The notes: generated by a model not told the origin, from the letters alone. Shown: positions 7,652-15,659, counted from the first letter of the stretch. The stretch is DNA of 64,000 nucleotides from Rhodovibrio sodomensis (GCF_016583645.1 NZ_NRRL01000003.1:79116-143115); one strand, 5' to 3'. Program-made: numbers and translations.

Positions 7652-8047
7652 TCAGGCGGCCGCGTGCCGCAGGACCGCGGGGGCTGCGCCGATCTCGCGC
7701 CAGCCGATCCGGGCGCAGACGTGCAGGCGCCCGTCCGCAGAGACCACGAGGTCACCCACGGAGGTGGAGCGCTGACGTGGCTTGCTCGGGGCGACCTCGG
7801 GAAGCGGCGCATCCGCCCAGCTCGCCTCGATGTTCTGCGTGGCGACCCAGATCCGGCGGAGGGTGTGTTCGAGATCCTCGTTGTCAGCGGCCTCGATCAG
7901 GGCAGCTTCCCGGTAGAAGCCGGCCTCGGCGAGCTCGACGACCTGGCTATCGCTGCCGTCGCCGAAGGTCGCCTGGAACAGGTCCTCGTCGCGGTCGGAC
8001 TCCTTCAGTGCGGCGCCGTCGAGATGAAATAGGCGGTAGCTGGCCAT
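7652..8047 (-). CDS. Hypothetical acidic protein, 131 aa
   Basis: A strong GGGAGG precedes the ATG at 8047. The product is acidic in the first two thirds (LKESDRDEDLFQ, AADNEDLEH) with a C-terminal beta segment (GDLVVSADGRLHVCARIG). Soluble, no known motif. It is one of a run of four small genes (7652-8731), each with its own strong ribosome site. Confidence 0.72.
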   Translation of the reverse strand: MASYRLFHLDGAALKESDRDEDLFQATFGDGSDSQVVELAEAGFYREAALIEAADNEDLEHTLRRIWVATQNIEASWADAPLPEVAPSKPRQRSTSVGDLVVSADGRLHVCARIGWREIGAAPAVLRHAAA

Positions 8048-8120
8048 CTTCGGCCTCCCGTTTTGATGCTCCAGGACCAGTGTCGCGGATCGGTGCCCGA
8101 GCGGATGGGGTGGGGCCCGA

Positions 8121-8372
8121 CTAGGAGCCTGTAGGCGCCACGAAGGGTGCGTGTCTTGGGCGAGCGGTCGCCTTCCAGCCCTTGGCGGTCAGCTGAAAGC
8201 CGGGCGCGAACTCGCCCATCGCCATCGCGGCCGGCATCGGCTTAACCCACCCACGCATCCGCCAGACCAGGTAGTCGCAGAACCACACGTCCTGGACCGC
8301 GCAGACCGAGTTCTCGGGCATGCTGTCCTGGAGGTAGGCGAAGGTGACACGGATCTCGGTGTTGCCAGCCAT
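8121..8372 (-). CDS. Small hypothetical protein, 83 aa
   Basis: AAGGAG precedes the start at 8372. The core is aromatic-rich with two Cys (CAVQDVWFCDYLVWRMRGW) and is followed by a Met/Ala segment; it starts with an amphipathic beta strand (TEIRVTFAYLQ). No signal peptide. Function unknown. Confidence 0.7.
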   Translation of the reverse strand: MAGNTEIRVTFAYLQDSMPENSVCAVQDVWFCDYLVWRMRGWVKPMPAAMAMGEFAPGFQLTAKGWKATARPRHAPFVAPTGS

Positions 8373-8440
8373 GCTGTACTCCTTGAGGTTGGATGCAGCG
8401 TCGATCCGCGTCGCGTGGGTGTCGGTTGGCGTGCGTGCGT

Positions 8441-8731
8441 TCAGCGACGAGCGCGAACGGCCGGGCGCAGGTGCCAGGTAGCCAGGAAAGCGCTGATGAT
8501 CAGGGCAGCGGTCCCTGCGGCCCAGCCGTTGATCGGCGGGAGGTCGCCTTTCAGCGCGAGGACGACGAAGCCAATTGAGAACAGGAGGCCGAGCCAGTAC
8601 GAGAATGTCGAGATGACGTAGCCCGTGTCCCGGCCGGACCAGGCGGCGCGCAGGTCGGGCAGTTCGGCGATCACCGCCACGAGCAGGCCAGTTGGGAAGA
8701 GCCAGAAGATCAGCTGGGTCATCTCGGACAT
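8441..8731 (-). CDS. Three-helix membrane protein, 96 aa
   Basis: GGGAGG precedes ATG 8731. Hydrophobic helices are at about residues 6-24, 41-62 and 68-86, separated by RAAWSGRDTGY and a short LPPING turn, with a basic C-terminus. An inner-membrane protein of unknown role; the layout resembles small multi-pass proteins rather than a transporter. Confidence 0.75.
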   Translation of the reverse strand: MSEMTQLIFWLFPTGLLVAVIAELPDLRAAWSGRDTGYVISTFSYWLGLLFSIGFVVLALKGDLPPINGWAAGTAALIISAFLATWHLRPAVRARR

Positions 8732-8764
8732 CTTGGGCCTCCCGTGGCTTAATGCGCCGCCGGT

Positions 8765-9055
8765 CTACTGTAGGACGTAAGTGTTACCAGCAACCTCGCA
8801 GAGGTATGCAGGCTTGAGGCTGCCAGCGTCGAGTAGCTCGCAGCGCGGGTCGATCTCTGGGGAGGTCACCCGTGCCACCGGCTTGGCGATATCGCCCTGA
8901 GCGAGCGGCCAGTCGCTGACCGCCGAGTTCGGATGTGACACCGGGTTGGAGCCTGGGAAGGGCACCTGGTCGTGGGGATCGATCACCGGGCGCCGATCGT
9001 CGGCGCAGGCGGTCAGCAGGGCCAAAGCAGCCGCACTCAGCAGCAAGTTCTGCAT
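8765..9055 (-). CDS. Lipoprotein, 96 aa
   Basis: A type II signal ends in the lipobox LLTAC at residues 13-17, so the mature protein should be lipidated at Cys17. The remainder is short, proline-rich, then has paired Cys (RCELL and YLCEVAG) that may bond in the periplasm. GGGAG precedes the start. Only five bases separate it from the stop of the upstream membrane-protein gene (9061), so the two form an operon. Confidence 0.75.
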   Translation of the reverse strand: MQNLLLSAAALALLTACADDRRPVIDPHDQVPFPGSNPVSHPNSAVSDWPLAQGDIAKPVARVTSPEIDPRCELLDAGSLKPAYLCEVAGNTYVLQ

Positions 9056-9060
9056 GGTGC

Positions 9061-9261
9061 TTACTCCCAGTCGTCGGCGATGGTGCGGGTGCGCGGGCGG
9101 CGCAGGGTGCAGAAGGTGAGGTCGGCGACCAGAATCGCGAGGATCACGCCGAACGCGGCGGCCGGCCCGGCCGTGAAGATCAGCGCCACGGCCAGGACGG
9201 CGTAGCAGGCGATCGCGGCGACGCCGTTGGCGCTCGCGAGCTGGCGGGCTAGTCCGGTCAT
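9061..9261 (-). CDS. Small membrane protein, 66 aa
   Basis: I use ATG 9261 (MTGLARQLASANG), eight bases after AAGGAG; an ATG seven codons earlier lies inside that ribosome site. Two hydrophobic helices (about 14-32 and 37-53) and a basic/acidic tail. Co-transcribed with the lipoprotein gene downstream. A bulged leader hairpin (9301-9340) precedes it. Confidence 0.72.
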   Translation of the reverse strand: MTGLARQLASANGVAAIACYAVLAVALIFTAGPAAAFGVILAILVADLTFCTLRRPRTRTIADDWE

Positions 9262-9300
9262 GCGCGTCTTCTCCTTTTTCACGGGTTTTCCGGGCGGCGC

Positions 9301-9340
9301 GCCCGGGCGCGGTGTCGCCAGACACGCACCGCGCCCGGGT
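9301..9340 (-). promoter_or_regulatory. Bulged leader hairpin (family B)
   Basis: A 12-13 base stem encloses GTC-GCCA-GAC and a 3' bulge ACGC on the plus strand. It is 40 bases before the start of the 66-residue membrane-protein gene. Confidence 0.5.
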
Positions 9341-9417
9341 GCGCTGCTTGCACGGCTTTCGATTCGCGTCTCGCGGTCGTGGGGCGGGCAAGCGGCTGTT
9401 GGCGGCGCCCGTGGCAG

Positions 9418-10290
9418 CTAGGCCCAGGCGAGCGCCGGTGTTCGCTGGGCGGCCATACGCGAGCGCAGGCGCTCTGGCGTGAGTGCGGTTCCGGATATGG
9501 TGTCGTAGCCGTACCCGGCGCTGAAGGCGTGAAGAACGATGTTCGCCACGGCGATCGGCGCGCCGGACTCGACCTCCGCGGCATTGGTGTGATCGATGGC
9601 GCGTCCGTCGACGACGACGGCATGACCTGGACCGATCGCTTCGAGGAGACCATCGGCGCGCATGATCAGGGCTGCGTCTTCGCCAAGGCCGATACCGCGC
9701 ATGCCGGGGTTGGCGGCCGTCACCGACATCAGCCGGGTGAACCGTCCGCGCTCGAGGAAGTGGGTGTCGATCACCAGCTCCCGCACCAGCCCGAGCCCGC
9801 TGCTCATGCTGACGGTATCCCGGTAGAGCGCATCGGCCGAGCCGCCGCCCGTGATCATGGCGGTCGACATGGCGGCCGCGCCGGCGCTGGTGCCGGCGAT
9901 GACGGCGCCCTCGTCGTGCCGGGCGAGGATCGCCCGCATCAGGGCAGACCCGCCGAGGATCGCCACCAGCCGGCTCTGATCGCCCCCGGTCAGGAAGATG
10001 ATGTGGCTTTCCATCACGGCAGCGACGGCTTCGGCAGACATCGCCTCTGCGCGATCGGCGACCCGGAGCGCGTGGACCTGGGCGGCTCCGAGCCGGGTAA
10101 AGGCTGCGACGTAGTCAGGCAGCACCGCGTCGGGGATCCGAGATGCGCTCGCGATCACGCTGACGACGGGGGCCTGGCGATCGGCGAGGTCGACGACACG
10201 GCTGAGCACCTCCAGGCCGGAGGTCTTGTCTTCGGCGCCTCCGATCGCGACCAGGCAGCCGCGCTGTTGGGTGCAGGGCGTGGTGGCCAT
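9418..10290 (-). CDS. cphB: Cyanophycinase (peptidase S51)
   Basis: The protein has the S51 serine-protease architecture: LTGGDQSRLV, the nucleophile Ser135 in AGTSAGAAA, His177 in DTHFLERGRF, and Glu204 in GIGLGEDAAL. Cyanophycinases cut the Asp-Arg storage polymer into beta-Asp-Arg dipeptides in the cytoplasm. The length (290) is typical and no signal peptide is present, which argues against the secreted form. No cyanophycin synthetase lies in the window, so the polymer may be made from another locus or the enzyme may degrade other beta-aspartyl peptides. GAGGAGG precedes the start. Confidence 0.92.
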   Translation of the reverse strand: MATTPCTQQRGCLVAIGGAEDKTSGLEVLSRVVDLADRQAPVVSVIASASRIPDAVLPDYVAAFTRLGAAQVHALRVADRAEAMSAEAVAAVMESHIIFLTGGDQSRLVAILGGSALMRAILARHDEGAVIAGTSAGAAAMSTAMITGGGSADALYRDTVSMSSGLGLVRELVIDTHFLERGRFTRLMSVTAANPGMRGIGLGEDAALIMRADGLLEAIGPGHAVVVDGRAIDHTNAAEVESGAPIAVANIVLHAFSAGYGYDTISGTALTPERLRSRMAAQRTPALAWA

Positions 10291-10461
10291 GAACGCCTCC
10301 TCGTTACGGGATGACCCAAGGCTGTTTAGCGGAAGATGGGGTGACAGGGTGGTGGCGGGCCGCTAAATAGGCGTCTCCCGCGGAACATCGCGTGCGAAGT
10401 ACGGTCGCGAGCCTTTCATACGGCGACCGTTCGAGCGGAAACAGGAGAGGAGGCGGTCGCC
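10291..10461. promoter_or_regulatory. Divergent promoter region cphB / 108-aa gene
   Basis: The 171 bases between the two divergent starts contain the 11-mer GAAGATGGGGT at 10332-10342 (also at 20072 and 32057), and the AT-rich words TTTAGCG and CGCTAAATA. Promoters for both directions must lie here; I cannot assign exact -35/-10 boxes. Confidence 0.5.
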
Positions 10462-10788
10462 GTGCAGGCGTTTCTGATCGACCCGGAGCATGAGACGGTT
10501 GGGGTCGTCGAGCTCGACCATGCGGCGAATGTCAAGGCGGTGATCGAGGGTGTCTCTGTCGGCGAGATCGTGCCGCCGGAACTCCCGGTCCGGCTGCTCT
10601 ACGATCCGGCGGCCGGGGACGATCCTTTCCGGTTGGATCTCTTCGAGCTCGACGGCATGCGCTTGCCGATGACCGGGCGGGCGCTGGTCGTGGGCGGCAA
10701 GATCGGGGACCGGCTGTCGCCGCCAGAGGTGCCGTTCGCCGCGGTACGCCGGCGGGTGCGGTTTCCGAAGCTTCAGTTCGGCTTCTAG
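10462..10788 (+). CDS. Hypothetical protein, 108 aa
   Basis: GTG start at 10462 with GGAGAGGAGG upstream. A beta-rich, acidic protein (VGVVELDHAANVKAVIEG, IVPPELPVRLLYDP, LFELDGMRLPM) with no membrane segment. It is one of few plus-strand genes. Its stop codon overlaps that of the convergent acetyltransferase gene in the four bases CTAG. Function unknown. Confidence 0.75.
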   Translation: MQAFLIDPEHETVGVVELDHAANVKAVIEGVSVGEIVPPELPVRLLYDPAAGDDPFRLDLFELDGMRLPMTGRALVVGGKIGDRLSPPEVPFAAVRRRVRFPKLQFGF

Positions 10789-11246
10789 GCGAGCTCGAGC
10801 CGGTAGCGATTGAGGTCGCGGACGCGTCCGGCGCGCGTACCGTTATGGACGAAGCCGAAGCGCGGATACCAGGCGTTGGTTTCACGCTCGATCGGCACGA
10901 AGAGCTGCAGGGCCTGCTGACCATGCGACCGGGTCTCCGCGATCGCCCGCTGCATCAGCGCGGATCCGATGCCCTGGCCGACGTGGGCGCGCTCGACGCC
11001 GATCTCGTGTAGCGTGGTCGCGCCGTCGGGGTGATGATAGAGACGCAGGAAACCGATCACGTCATCCGCGCGGTCCGTTTCGACGATCAGGAGATGCCGG
11101 TGGTCTGCTTCTGGGTTGTCCGGATTCTGACGGTCGACGGCATCGGCAAGCACTGGGCGCTGGACGAAGCCGAAGGCGCCGCGGTGCTGCCTGCATATCC
11201 GCTGAATGACCAGGATATTGGCGTGGCGGGCAGGGCGCTGTGTCAT
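10785..11246 (-). CDS. GNAT-family N-acetyltransferase, 153 aa
   Basis: The start MTQRPARHAN at 11246 has AGGA upstream. The GNAT fold is shown by the beta4 strand DDVIGFLRLYHH, the HEIGVERAHVGQGIGSALMQ acetyl-CoA pyrophosphate loop (QGIGSAL), and the terminal YPRFGFVHNG beta-bulge motif. It transfers acetyl from acetyl-CoA to an unknown amine. Histidine-rich for the family. Convergent with the plus-strand 108-residue gene. Confidence 0.85.
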   Translation of the reverse strand: MTQRPARHANILVIQRICRQHRGAFGFVQRPVLADAVDRQNPDNPEADHRHLLIVETDRADDVIGFLRLYHHPDGATTLHEIGVERAHVGQGIGSALMQRAIAETRSHGQQALQLFVPIERETNAWYPRFGFVHNGTRAGRVRDLNRYRLELA

Positions 11247-11278
11247 GACTCGAGGGTCCTGATGACAGGGCCGGGCGG

Positions 11279-11599
11279 TCAAGCGACCAGATCGAGGAGG
11301 CCTTGACCCACGATCATCAAGATGAAGGTTCCGAGGAACAGGTCGCGCAGTACGAGTTGAGCCTCGCGCGCCGGGCCGTCCGGGATCACGGGCGCCGCCA
11401 CCGCGTGGGAGATCTAGACCAGCAGCAACATCAGCAGGGCGACCAGGACACGCGCGGTCGAGACGTCGATCGAAGCGATGCCGCCGGAGAGGAGAAAAGC
11501 GAGGGCGTGCGAGGCGACGAGCAGCATCAGGAAGAAGCTGGCTGAGCCCAGGGCGCGCTTGGCGTCCAGGTTGGAGAGCAGCTTGGAAAGCGGCGTCAT
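11279..11599 (-). pseudogene. Membrane protein gene with internal TAG codon
   Basis: The first ORF (11414-11599) gives 61 residues with two hydrophobic helices and stops at TAG (11414-11416, codon 62). In the same frame, coding character continues for 44 codons to TGA at 11279, giving a third hydrophobic helix (DLFLGTFILMIVGQGLLDLV) after an Asp/Arg loop. The tail looks like the natural C-terminus of a three-helix protein. It could be a nonsense mutation, a sequence error, or amber readthrough. Other genes here do end in TAG, which argues against general recoding. Confidence 0.65.
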
Positions 11600-11650
11600 C
11601 GGATGCGATCTCTCGCGCTGTGGGTGGATTGAGGACCCTGGCGGTGCCGG

Positions 11651-12277
11651 TCAGTTCATGGCCGGCACGCCGGCGGCGGCTTCGGTCTCTGCAAGGAGGA
11701 CTTTGTAGCCGGCGGGCGCTGGGCTGGCAGGGTCGATCTGCAGGGTGCCGGTGTCGATCCGGCCGAGCACGAAGGGCTGGTCGTGCTGCGAGATCAGGAA
11801 CGACCGGACGGTCTCGCTGTCGATCTCAGCGGTGGGATAGATCATCAGCCAGGCGCGGCCATCGGGCCACTGGATGCGCCAGGCGCTCACGGGGCCGTCG
11901 ATCGGACGACCGCTGTTGTGGATCGCGCCGCCGGCGTGGGTCGGCGCGTCGGCACCCGAGTCGAAGACATCGCGCTTGTCAGAGCTGACCGCCACGTAGT
12001 TGCCGCGCTCGTTCACCCGGATGTCGTTGAAGACCATGAACTCGGACTGGCCCGGCGCGCTGTCCAGCGTGAACATGCCGGCGCTGATCGGCTGGACTGA
12101 GACCTCGCGGGCATTTGTCTGGTGCGCAGCGAGGTCGGCGACCACGTCGGCCGAAAGATCGAGGCTGCCGATCGTGACGGACAGAGCGCCATCGGCGCGA
12201 ACCAGCCAGGCGCTGGCGCGTCGCGGCTCGATGGTGCGCGGAACCGGTTCGCCGTCGATCAGGGCTTCATGGGGCAT
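11651..12277 (-). CDS. Hypothetical protein, 208 aa
   Basis: Starts MPHEALIDGEPVPRTIEPRR after GAGAGA. Beta-rich soluble protein with a regular alternation of strands (SAWLVRADGALSVTIGSLDL, FMVFNDIRVNERGNYVAVSS, SAWRIQWPDGRAWLMIYP). No catalytic motif recognised. A hairpin of the family A type (12318-12349) stands in its leader. Confidence 0.7.
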   Translation of the reverse strand: MPHEALIDGEPVPRTIEPRRASAWLVRADGALSVTIGSLDLSADVVADLAAHQTNAREVSVQPISAGMFTLDSAPGQSEFMVFNDIRVNERGNYVAVSSDKRDVFDSGADAPTHAGGAIHNSGRPIDGPVSAWRIQWPDGRAWLMIYPTAEIDSETVRSFLISQHDQPFVLGRIDTGTLQIDPASPAPAGYKVLLAETEAAAGVPAMN

Positions 12278-12317
12278 GGCTTATCTCTCGGTCTTGCGTG
12301 TGTCGGCGCAGGCGCCG

Positions 12318-12349
12318 GGGCCGGCGCGCGCCTGGAAAGCGCCGGACCC
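12318..12349 (-). promoter_or_regulatory. Possible family A leader hairpin
   Basis: GGG-CCGGCG pairs with CGCCGG-A-CCC around a 5' CGCG bulge and a weak inner loop on the plus strand. It resembles the family A elements but is less regular. It lies 41 bases before the start of the 208-residue gene. Confidence 0.35.
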
Positions 12350-12376
12350 GGTGTGCGTGCGGGATTAGGTTTCGTC

Positions 12377-12937
12377 TCAGGCCGCCTGGGGCGTGGCCGA
12401 AGCGTGTTCAGCGAACATGAGCCAGCCGTGGGTGTGCAGCGTGGCGAGCGCGTTCAGGAGCTCGACGGCGTCAACGCGCGCGTGATCCGGGCGGCCGGCG
12501 TTCAGCGTCCGCTCGATGTTGTCGAGACTCAGGCTCCCGCCCTTCTGGTGGGCGGCGAGGATCGCGTTCTGAACGCTGGCGGCGACCGGGTGCACGTCGG
12601 TGCCAGGCCGGTCGGCCGAGGTCGGGATGAAGTGAACCACCTCGATGCCGGAGCCGATGTCTTCGCGCACGGCCGCCATCCCGAATTCGATCAGGTTGGC
12701 GAGACCGATCAGCATCCGCTCCATCGTGGCCGGCTCCAGCGGGACGGGCCCGTCGGTCGGGTTGTCGGCCTCGTACGCCCGAACGGCCTGGACGATGGCG
12801 TCGAACGACATCCAGCCATCGAGCATCATGTGCCCGACCAGGCCGGCCTCCGTGTCGTTCCATATAGCCTCCGCCTCGCGACTGAAGGTCTTGTACGAGC
12901 CGTCGTGAGCGTGGTGGGTCGCGCGTAAGAACTGCAT
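12377..12937 (-). CDS. Hypothetical protein, 186 aa
   Basis: GGAG precedes the ATG at 12937. Soluble, mostly helical, His-rich at the N-terminus (RATHHAHDGSYK) and again late (LHTHGWLMFAEHAS). A central helical part contains MERMLIGLANLIEFGMAAV. Unknown function. It is directly downstream of the terminator of the 377-residue gene, so it has its own promoter. Confidence 0.72.
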   Translation of the reverse strand: MQFLRATHHAHDGSYKTFSREAEAIWNDTEAGLVGHMMLDGWMSFDAIVQAVRAYEADNPTDGPVPLEPATMERMLIGLANLIEFGMAAVREDIGSGIEVVHFIPTSADRPGTDVHPVAASVQNAILAAHQKGGSLSLDNIERTLNAGRPDHARVDAVELLNALATLHTHGWLMFAEHASATPQAA

Positions 12938-12959
12938 CTTGATCTCCAGGCATGAGAAA

Positions 12960-13008
12960 AGGAGCGCCGAGGGGCGTGCGTTAAGCACGACGCCCCCTCG
13001 GCGCTCCT
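12960..13008 (-). terminator. Strong terminator with inner bulge
   Basis: The outer 17-18 base stem (AGGAGCGCCGAGGGG arm) encloses TGC-GTTAA-GCA with a 3-base one-sided bulge; the minus-strand tail is TTTTCTCATG. It ends the 377-residue gene. Confidence 0.8.
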
Positions 13009-13028
13009 GTGTCGTGCCCGTTTCCGGG

Positions 13029-14162
13029 CTAGTCGCCGCCGCCGCTGCTGCTGCCACCACCGTCTCCGTCGCTGGCAGACAGGCCGCTGCCTGACGCGGC
13101 CACACCAATGACAGCGGCCGTCGCGAGTGTAGCGGTGTCACCGCCATCGCCGGCGTTTGCGCGTGCGTGGTGACGGGTCCGGCGCGACAAATGTCGGCGG
13201 CCCGCGGTCATGCTGGCGTCCTGCCGTCCGCGGGTCTCGACCCGGGGGCGGAGGGGTGTGTCCAGGCTGATAGCGGCATTCCCCAGGACGCCTTGAACAG
13301 CGAGGCGAAACTGGTGGTCCGCGGCGGTAACCGCGTCGACGGCGGGCCCGATGGCCTTGCCCCAGGATGCGATCTTGTCGGGGCGCTCACGAGCTTCGCG
13401 GAGCCTGGTCTGGACCCCGCGCAGGGCGTCAGCCATTGGCTCGACCTCGATGCGGGTCCAGGGTCGCAGGATGGCGTGTCGGCCGAGCGCCAGCTGCGCC
13501 GTCGGGTGGGCGGAGTTGGCGCCGCAGGCGGGCAGGATCTCGTCCTGGACTGTTGTCAGCACGATCCTGGTTTCGGCCTGAACGACCTCGGCCAGCTGCT
13601 GGAAGCGATCGACCTTCGCCCAGAGATCCAGCGCCTGCCGCAGCGCCTGCTGCAGCTTGGTGGTGCCGGACCGGGGATCGGAGGTCTCGGACGTGAGGGC
13701 GCTTGCCAGCCCCAGGATCGCGCGCTCCAGAGACGTTTGCTGGGATGCCAGCGTTTTCGTCTGGGTGTGGAGCAGGGCTAGGTTGTTGAGCGCTGTGACT
13801 GCGATGAGGGAGGCCTCGCCACAGTCGCTCATGGCTTGGTCCAGGAGGTCGGATGTACCGCGCGCAGAGGCGTCGGAGCCGGTCAAGGACGCCCACAGGC
13901 TACGATAGCGGGGGTTCGACCGGCGTACCTCGATCAGCCTGCCGACGAGGTGGCTGGCGTGGGTCAGCTCGCCTGACAACAGGCGCAGGTCACGGAGCAG
14001 GGACTCGAGGCCCTCGCGGGCTTCGCCGAGCGCCCAGTCCGCGGCGGCGCATCGATCCGCGCCGGCGGCAGCGCTCGTGGGCGCGCCGCCAAGCACGGCC
14101 TGGCCGTGCTTTTCAGCGATGTGATGGCACAGTGGGCCATAGCCGATCAGAAGGTTGGACAT
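13029..14162 (-). CDS. Large helical protein with Gly/Ser/Asp tail, 377 aa
   Basis: Long alpha-helical stretches fill residues 40-290 (LESLLRDLRLLSGELTHAS, TKTLASQQTSLERAILGLA, LQQALRQALDLWAKVDRFQ), consistent with extended coiled coils or a helical bundle. The final 60 residues change to a His/Arg patch, then an Ala-rich helix and an Asp/Ser/Gly tail (DGDGGGSSSGGGD). No signal peptide. A scaffold-like role is only a guess. The start at 14162 has AAGG upstream. Confidence 0.72.
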   Translation of the reverse strand: MSNLLIGYGPLCHHIAEKHGQAVLGGAPTSAAAGADRCAAADWALGEAREGLESLLRDLRLLSGELTHASHLVGRLIEVRRSNPRYRSLWASLTGSDASARGTSDLLDQAMSDCGEASLIAVTALNNLALLHTQTKTLASQQTSLERAILGLASALTSETSDPRSGTTKLQQALRQALDLWAKVDRFQQLAEVVQAETRIVLTTVQDEILPACGANSAHPTAQLALGRHAILRPWTRIEVEPMADALRGVQTRLREARERPDKIASWGKAIGPAVDAVTAADHQFRLAVQGVLGNAAISLDTPLRPRVETRGRQDASMTAGRRHLSRRTRHHARANAGDGGDTATLATAAVIGVAASGSGLSASDGDGGGSSSGGGD

Positions 14163-14216
14163 GCGGAAGTCGCCTTCGGCCTGTTGGGGAATGGGCGGCT
14201 GGGCACGGGTAGGGGG

Positions 14217-14453
14217 TCAGCCCTCGATCAGGGCCATGACCTTGTCGCTGCACGGGACGTTGGACATCGCCACGCCGCTGGTGTCCGGGTCCAGCTTCTT
14301 CCCGGAGCCGACGAAAGCGAAGCAGAGGCCGGTGCGGGAATCCTGAACGTACTGGATATCTTGCGGATCGATCGTCAGGTTCCCGCTCGTGGACGCGCCG
14401 CAGCCGGTGAGCAGCAGGGCGGCCGCCGTGAGGGCGGTGAGGGTTTTGGTCAT
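14217..14453 (-). CDS. Lipoprotein, 78 aa
   Basis: The type II signal (MTKTLTALTAAALLLTGC) gives a lipidated Cys18. The mature part has an Asp/Gln-rich strand, then a Cys pair (TGLCFAFVG and SNVPCSDK) likely disulfide-bonded. GGAG precedes the start. One of three lipoproteins in the window; exact function unknown. Confidence 0.78.
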   Translation of the reverse strand: MTKTLTALTAAALLLTGCGASTSGNLTIDPQDIQYVQDSRTGLCFAFVGSGKKLDPDTSGVAMSNVPCSDKVMALIEG

Positions 14454-14513
14454 CGGGTACTCCGTGGTGAAGTGCGGGAGGTGTGGAAATGGGGGCGCCG
14501 TGCGGCTCGCGGG

Positions 14514-14849
14514 TCAGGTCAGGCCGAGCCAAAGTGGGGCCGTCGACGAGGCCATGGCGACCAGAACCAGTGCGCCGAAGACGGCGACATCGCGCACTCG
14601 CCAGCACGCTCGCCAGCGACGATCGATGAGGGCACGGATGCAGGCGCCGATGACGAGGGCCGTCACGACGATCATCGACAGCAGCGGCAGCGGGCCGATT
14701 TCCATCAGCATGTCCCAGCTCGTCATCTGCAGATCCCGCGCCACGGTCGTGGCGGCGAGCGCGAAGCTGTCGAGCAGCATGCCGATCAGAAAGGCCGCGC
14801 CGGCGAGCAGGACCAGCCGGTTGGACTCGCGCCTGTAGGGCCGGTGCAT
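14514..14849 (-). CDS. Membrane protein, 111 aa
   Basis: GGAGG precedes ATG 14849 (MHRPYRRESN). Three hydrophobic helices at about 13-32, 51-72 and 87-106, with a positively charged N-terminus and an Arg-rich loop (RALIDRRWRACWRVRD), consistent with N-terminus in the cytoplasm. Unknown family. Confidence 0.75.
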   Translation of the reverse strand: MHRPYRRESNRLVLLAGAAFLIGMLLDSFALAATTVARDLQMTSWDMLMEIGPLPLLSMIVVTALVIGACIRALIDRRWRACWRVRDVAVFGALVLVAMASSTAPLWLGLT

Positions 14850-14875
14850 GGGATCCTCCGTCTTTCGGGTTGGCA

Positions 14876-15079
14876 TCAGGCGGCGATCCGGTTGGTCGGC
14901 TCGGTCGTTCGCGCCAGGGCGGCGCGGGCGCGTTCGCCAATGCGGAGCATCAGTTTGGCCTGACGGTCCGGGTCGCCGACCAGATCCGCGGCCATCCGCT
15001 CGGGGTGCGCGATCAGCTGCTCGATCCCCCGGAGCGCCAGGGTCAGCTCCATGACCTGTCGCTCTCGGCTGTCGATCAC
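14876..15079 (-). CDS. Small helical protein, at least 67 aa, start unclear
   Basis: The C-terminal part is clearly coding (MELTLALRGIEQLI, MAADLVGDPDRQAK, RIGERARAALART). GTG at 15079 is the first start with a reasonable upstream AGCAGG, but the helix seems to extend further upstream in frame (FSSAARHHLQQARK) with no start codon until inside the previous gene. A lost start or a small indel near 15120 is possible. Unknown function. Confidence 0.5.
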   Translation of the reverse strand: MIDSRERQVMELTLALRGIEQLIAHPERMAADLVGDPDRQAKLMLRIGERARAALARTTEPTNRIAA

Positions 15080-15146
15080 TTTGCGTGCCTGCTGGAGATG
15101 GTGGCGCGCCGCGGACGAGAATACGGTCGCCCGCGTTAGCGGGAGA

Positions 15147-15563
15147 TCACGCCGGCAGGCCGGCGTGTGGCGCCTGGCTGGCGGCGGCGAACCCGACATC
15201 CGCCAGGGTGTAGGCTGCCAGGGTTGGCCAGCTGTTGGCGCCCCGATCGTGGTCCTGGCGGATCGCCAGCAGGCTCGCGATCCGGCGCTCAAGCTGCAGC
15301 TGGATCTGGGTGCGTGTCACCTGATCCGGGCGCGTCGGGTCGAGGTAGATACCGCTCGCGCCCAGGCCGTCCTGGAAGCGGATCCGGGTGCCGAAGCTGG
15401 TCAGGTGGTGACCGCAGGCCGTGCCGCTGGGGTTGCCCCGGTGGTCGTCCAGGCGGAAGCCGACGATCTGGCCCGCGACCAACTGCTCCAGCAGGCCCTC
15501 GGCCTGTTCGAAAAGCTCCTGGGCGATGCCCTGGTGCTGGGCGTCCAGCTGTGCGTAGGTCAT
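15147..15563 (-). CDS. Hypothetical protein, 138 aa
   Basis: AGAGGAG precedes the ATG at 15563. The N-terminal half is a Gln/Glu-rich helix (AQHQGIAQELFEQAEGLLEQ), followed by a beta part with a His pair (GTACGHHLTSFGTRIRF) and a second Gln-rich helix. Soluble. Its leader carries the best example of the family A hairpin (15604-15637). No family recognised. Confidence 0.72.
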   Translation of the reverse strand: MTYAQLDAQHQGIAQELFEQAEGLLEQLVAGQIVGFRLDDHRGNPSGTACGHHLTSFGTRIRFQDGLGASGIYLDPTRPDQVTRTQIQLQLERRIASLLAIRQDHDRGANSWPTLAAYTLADVGFAAASQAPHAGLPA

Positions 15564-15603
15564 GAGCCAGCTCCTCTTGAGTCCAAGACGGGGGTCCGGT
15601 GCG

Positions 15604-15637
15604 CCGGGCGGCGCGCACCCGCAAGGGCGCCGCCCGG
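15604..15637 (-). promoter_or_regulatory. Bulged leader hairpin (family A)
   Basis: Ten-base perfect arms (15604-15613 with 15628-15637) enclose, on the plus strand, the bulge CGCA and inner stem CCC-GCAA-GGG. On the minus strand the order is CCC-TTGC-GGG then TGCG. It is 41 bases before the start of the 138-residue gene. Confidence 0.6.
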
Positions 15638-15659
15638 GCGACCCGGAGCCCACGAAAAA

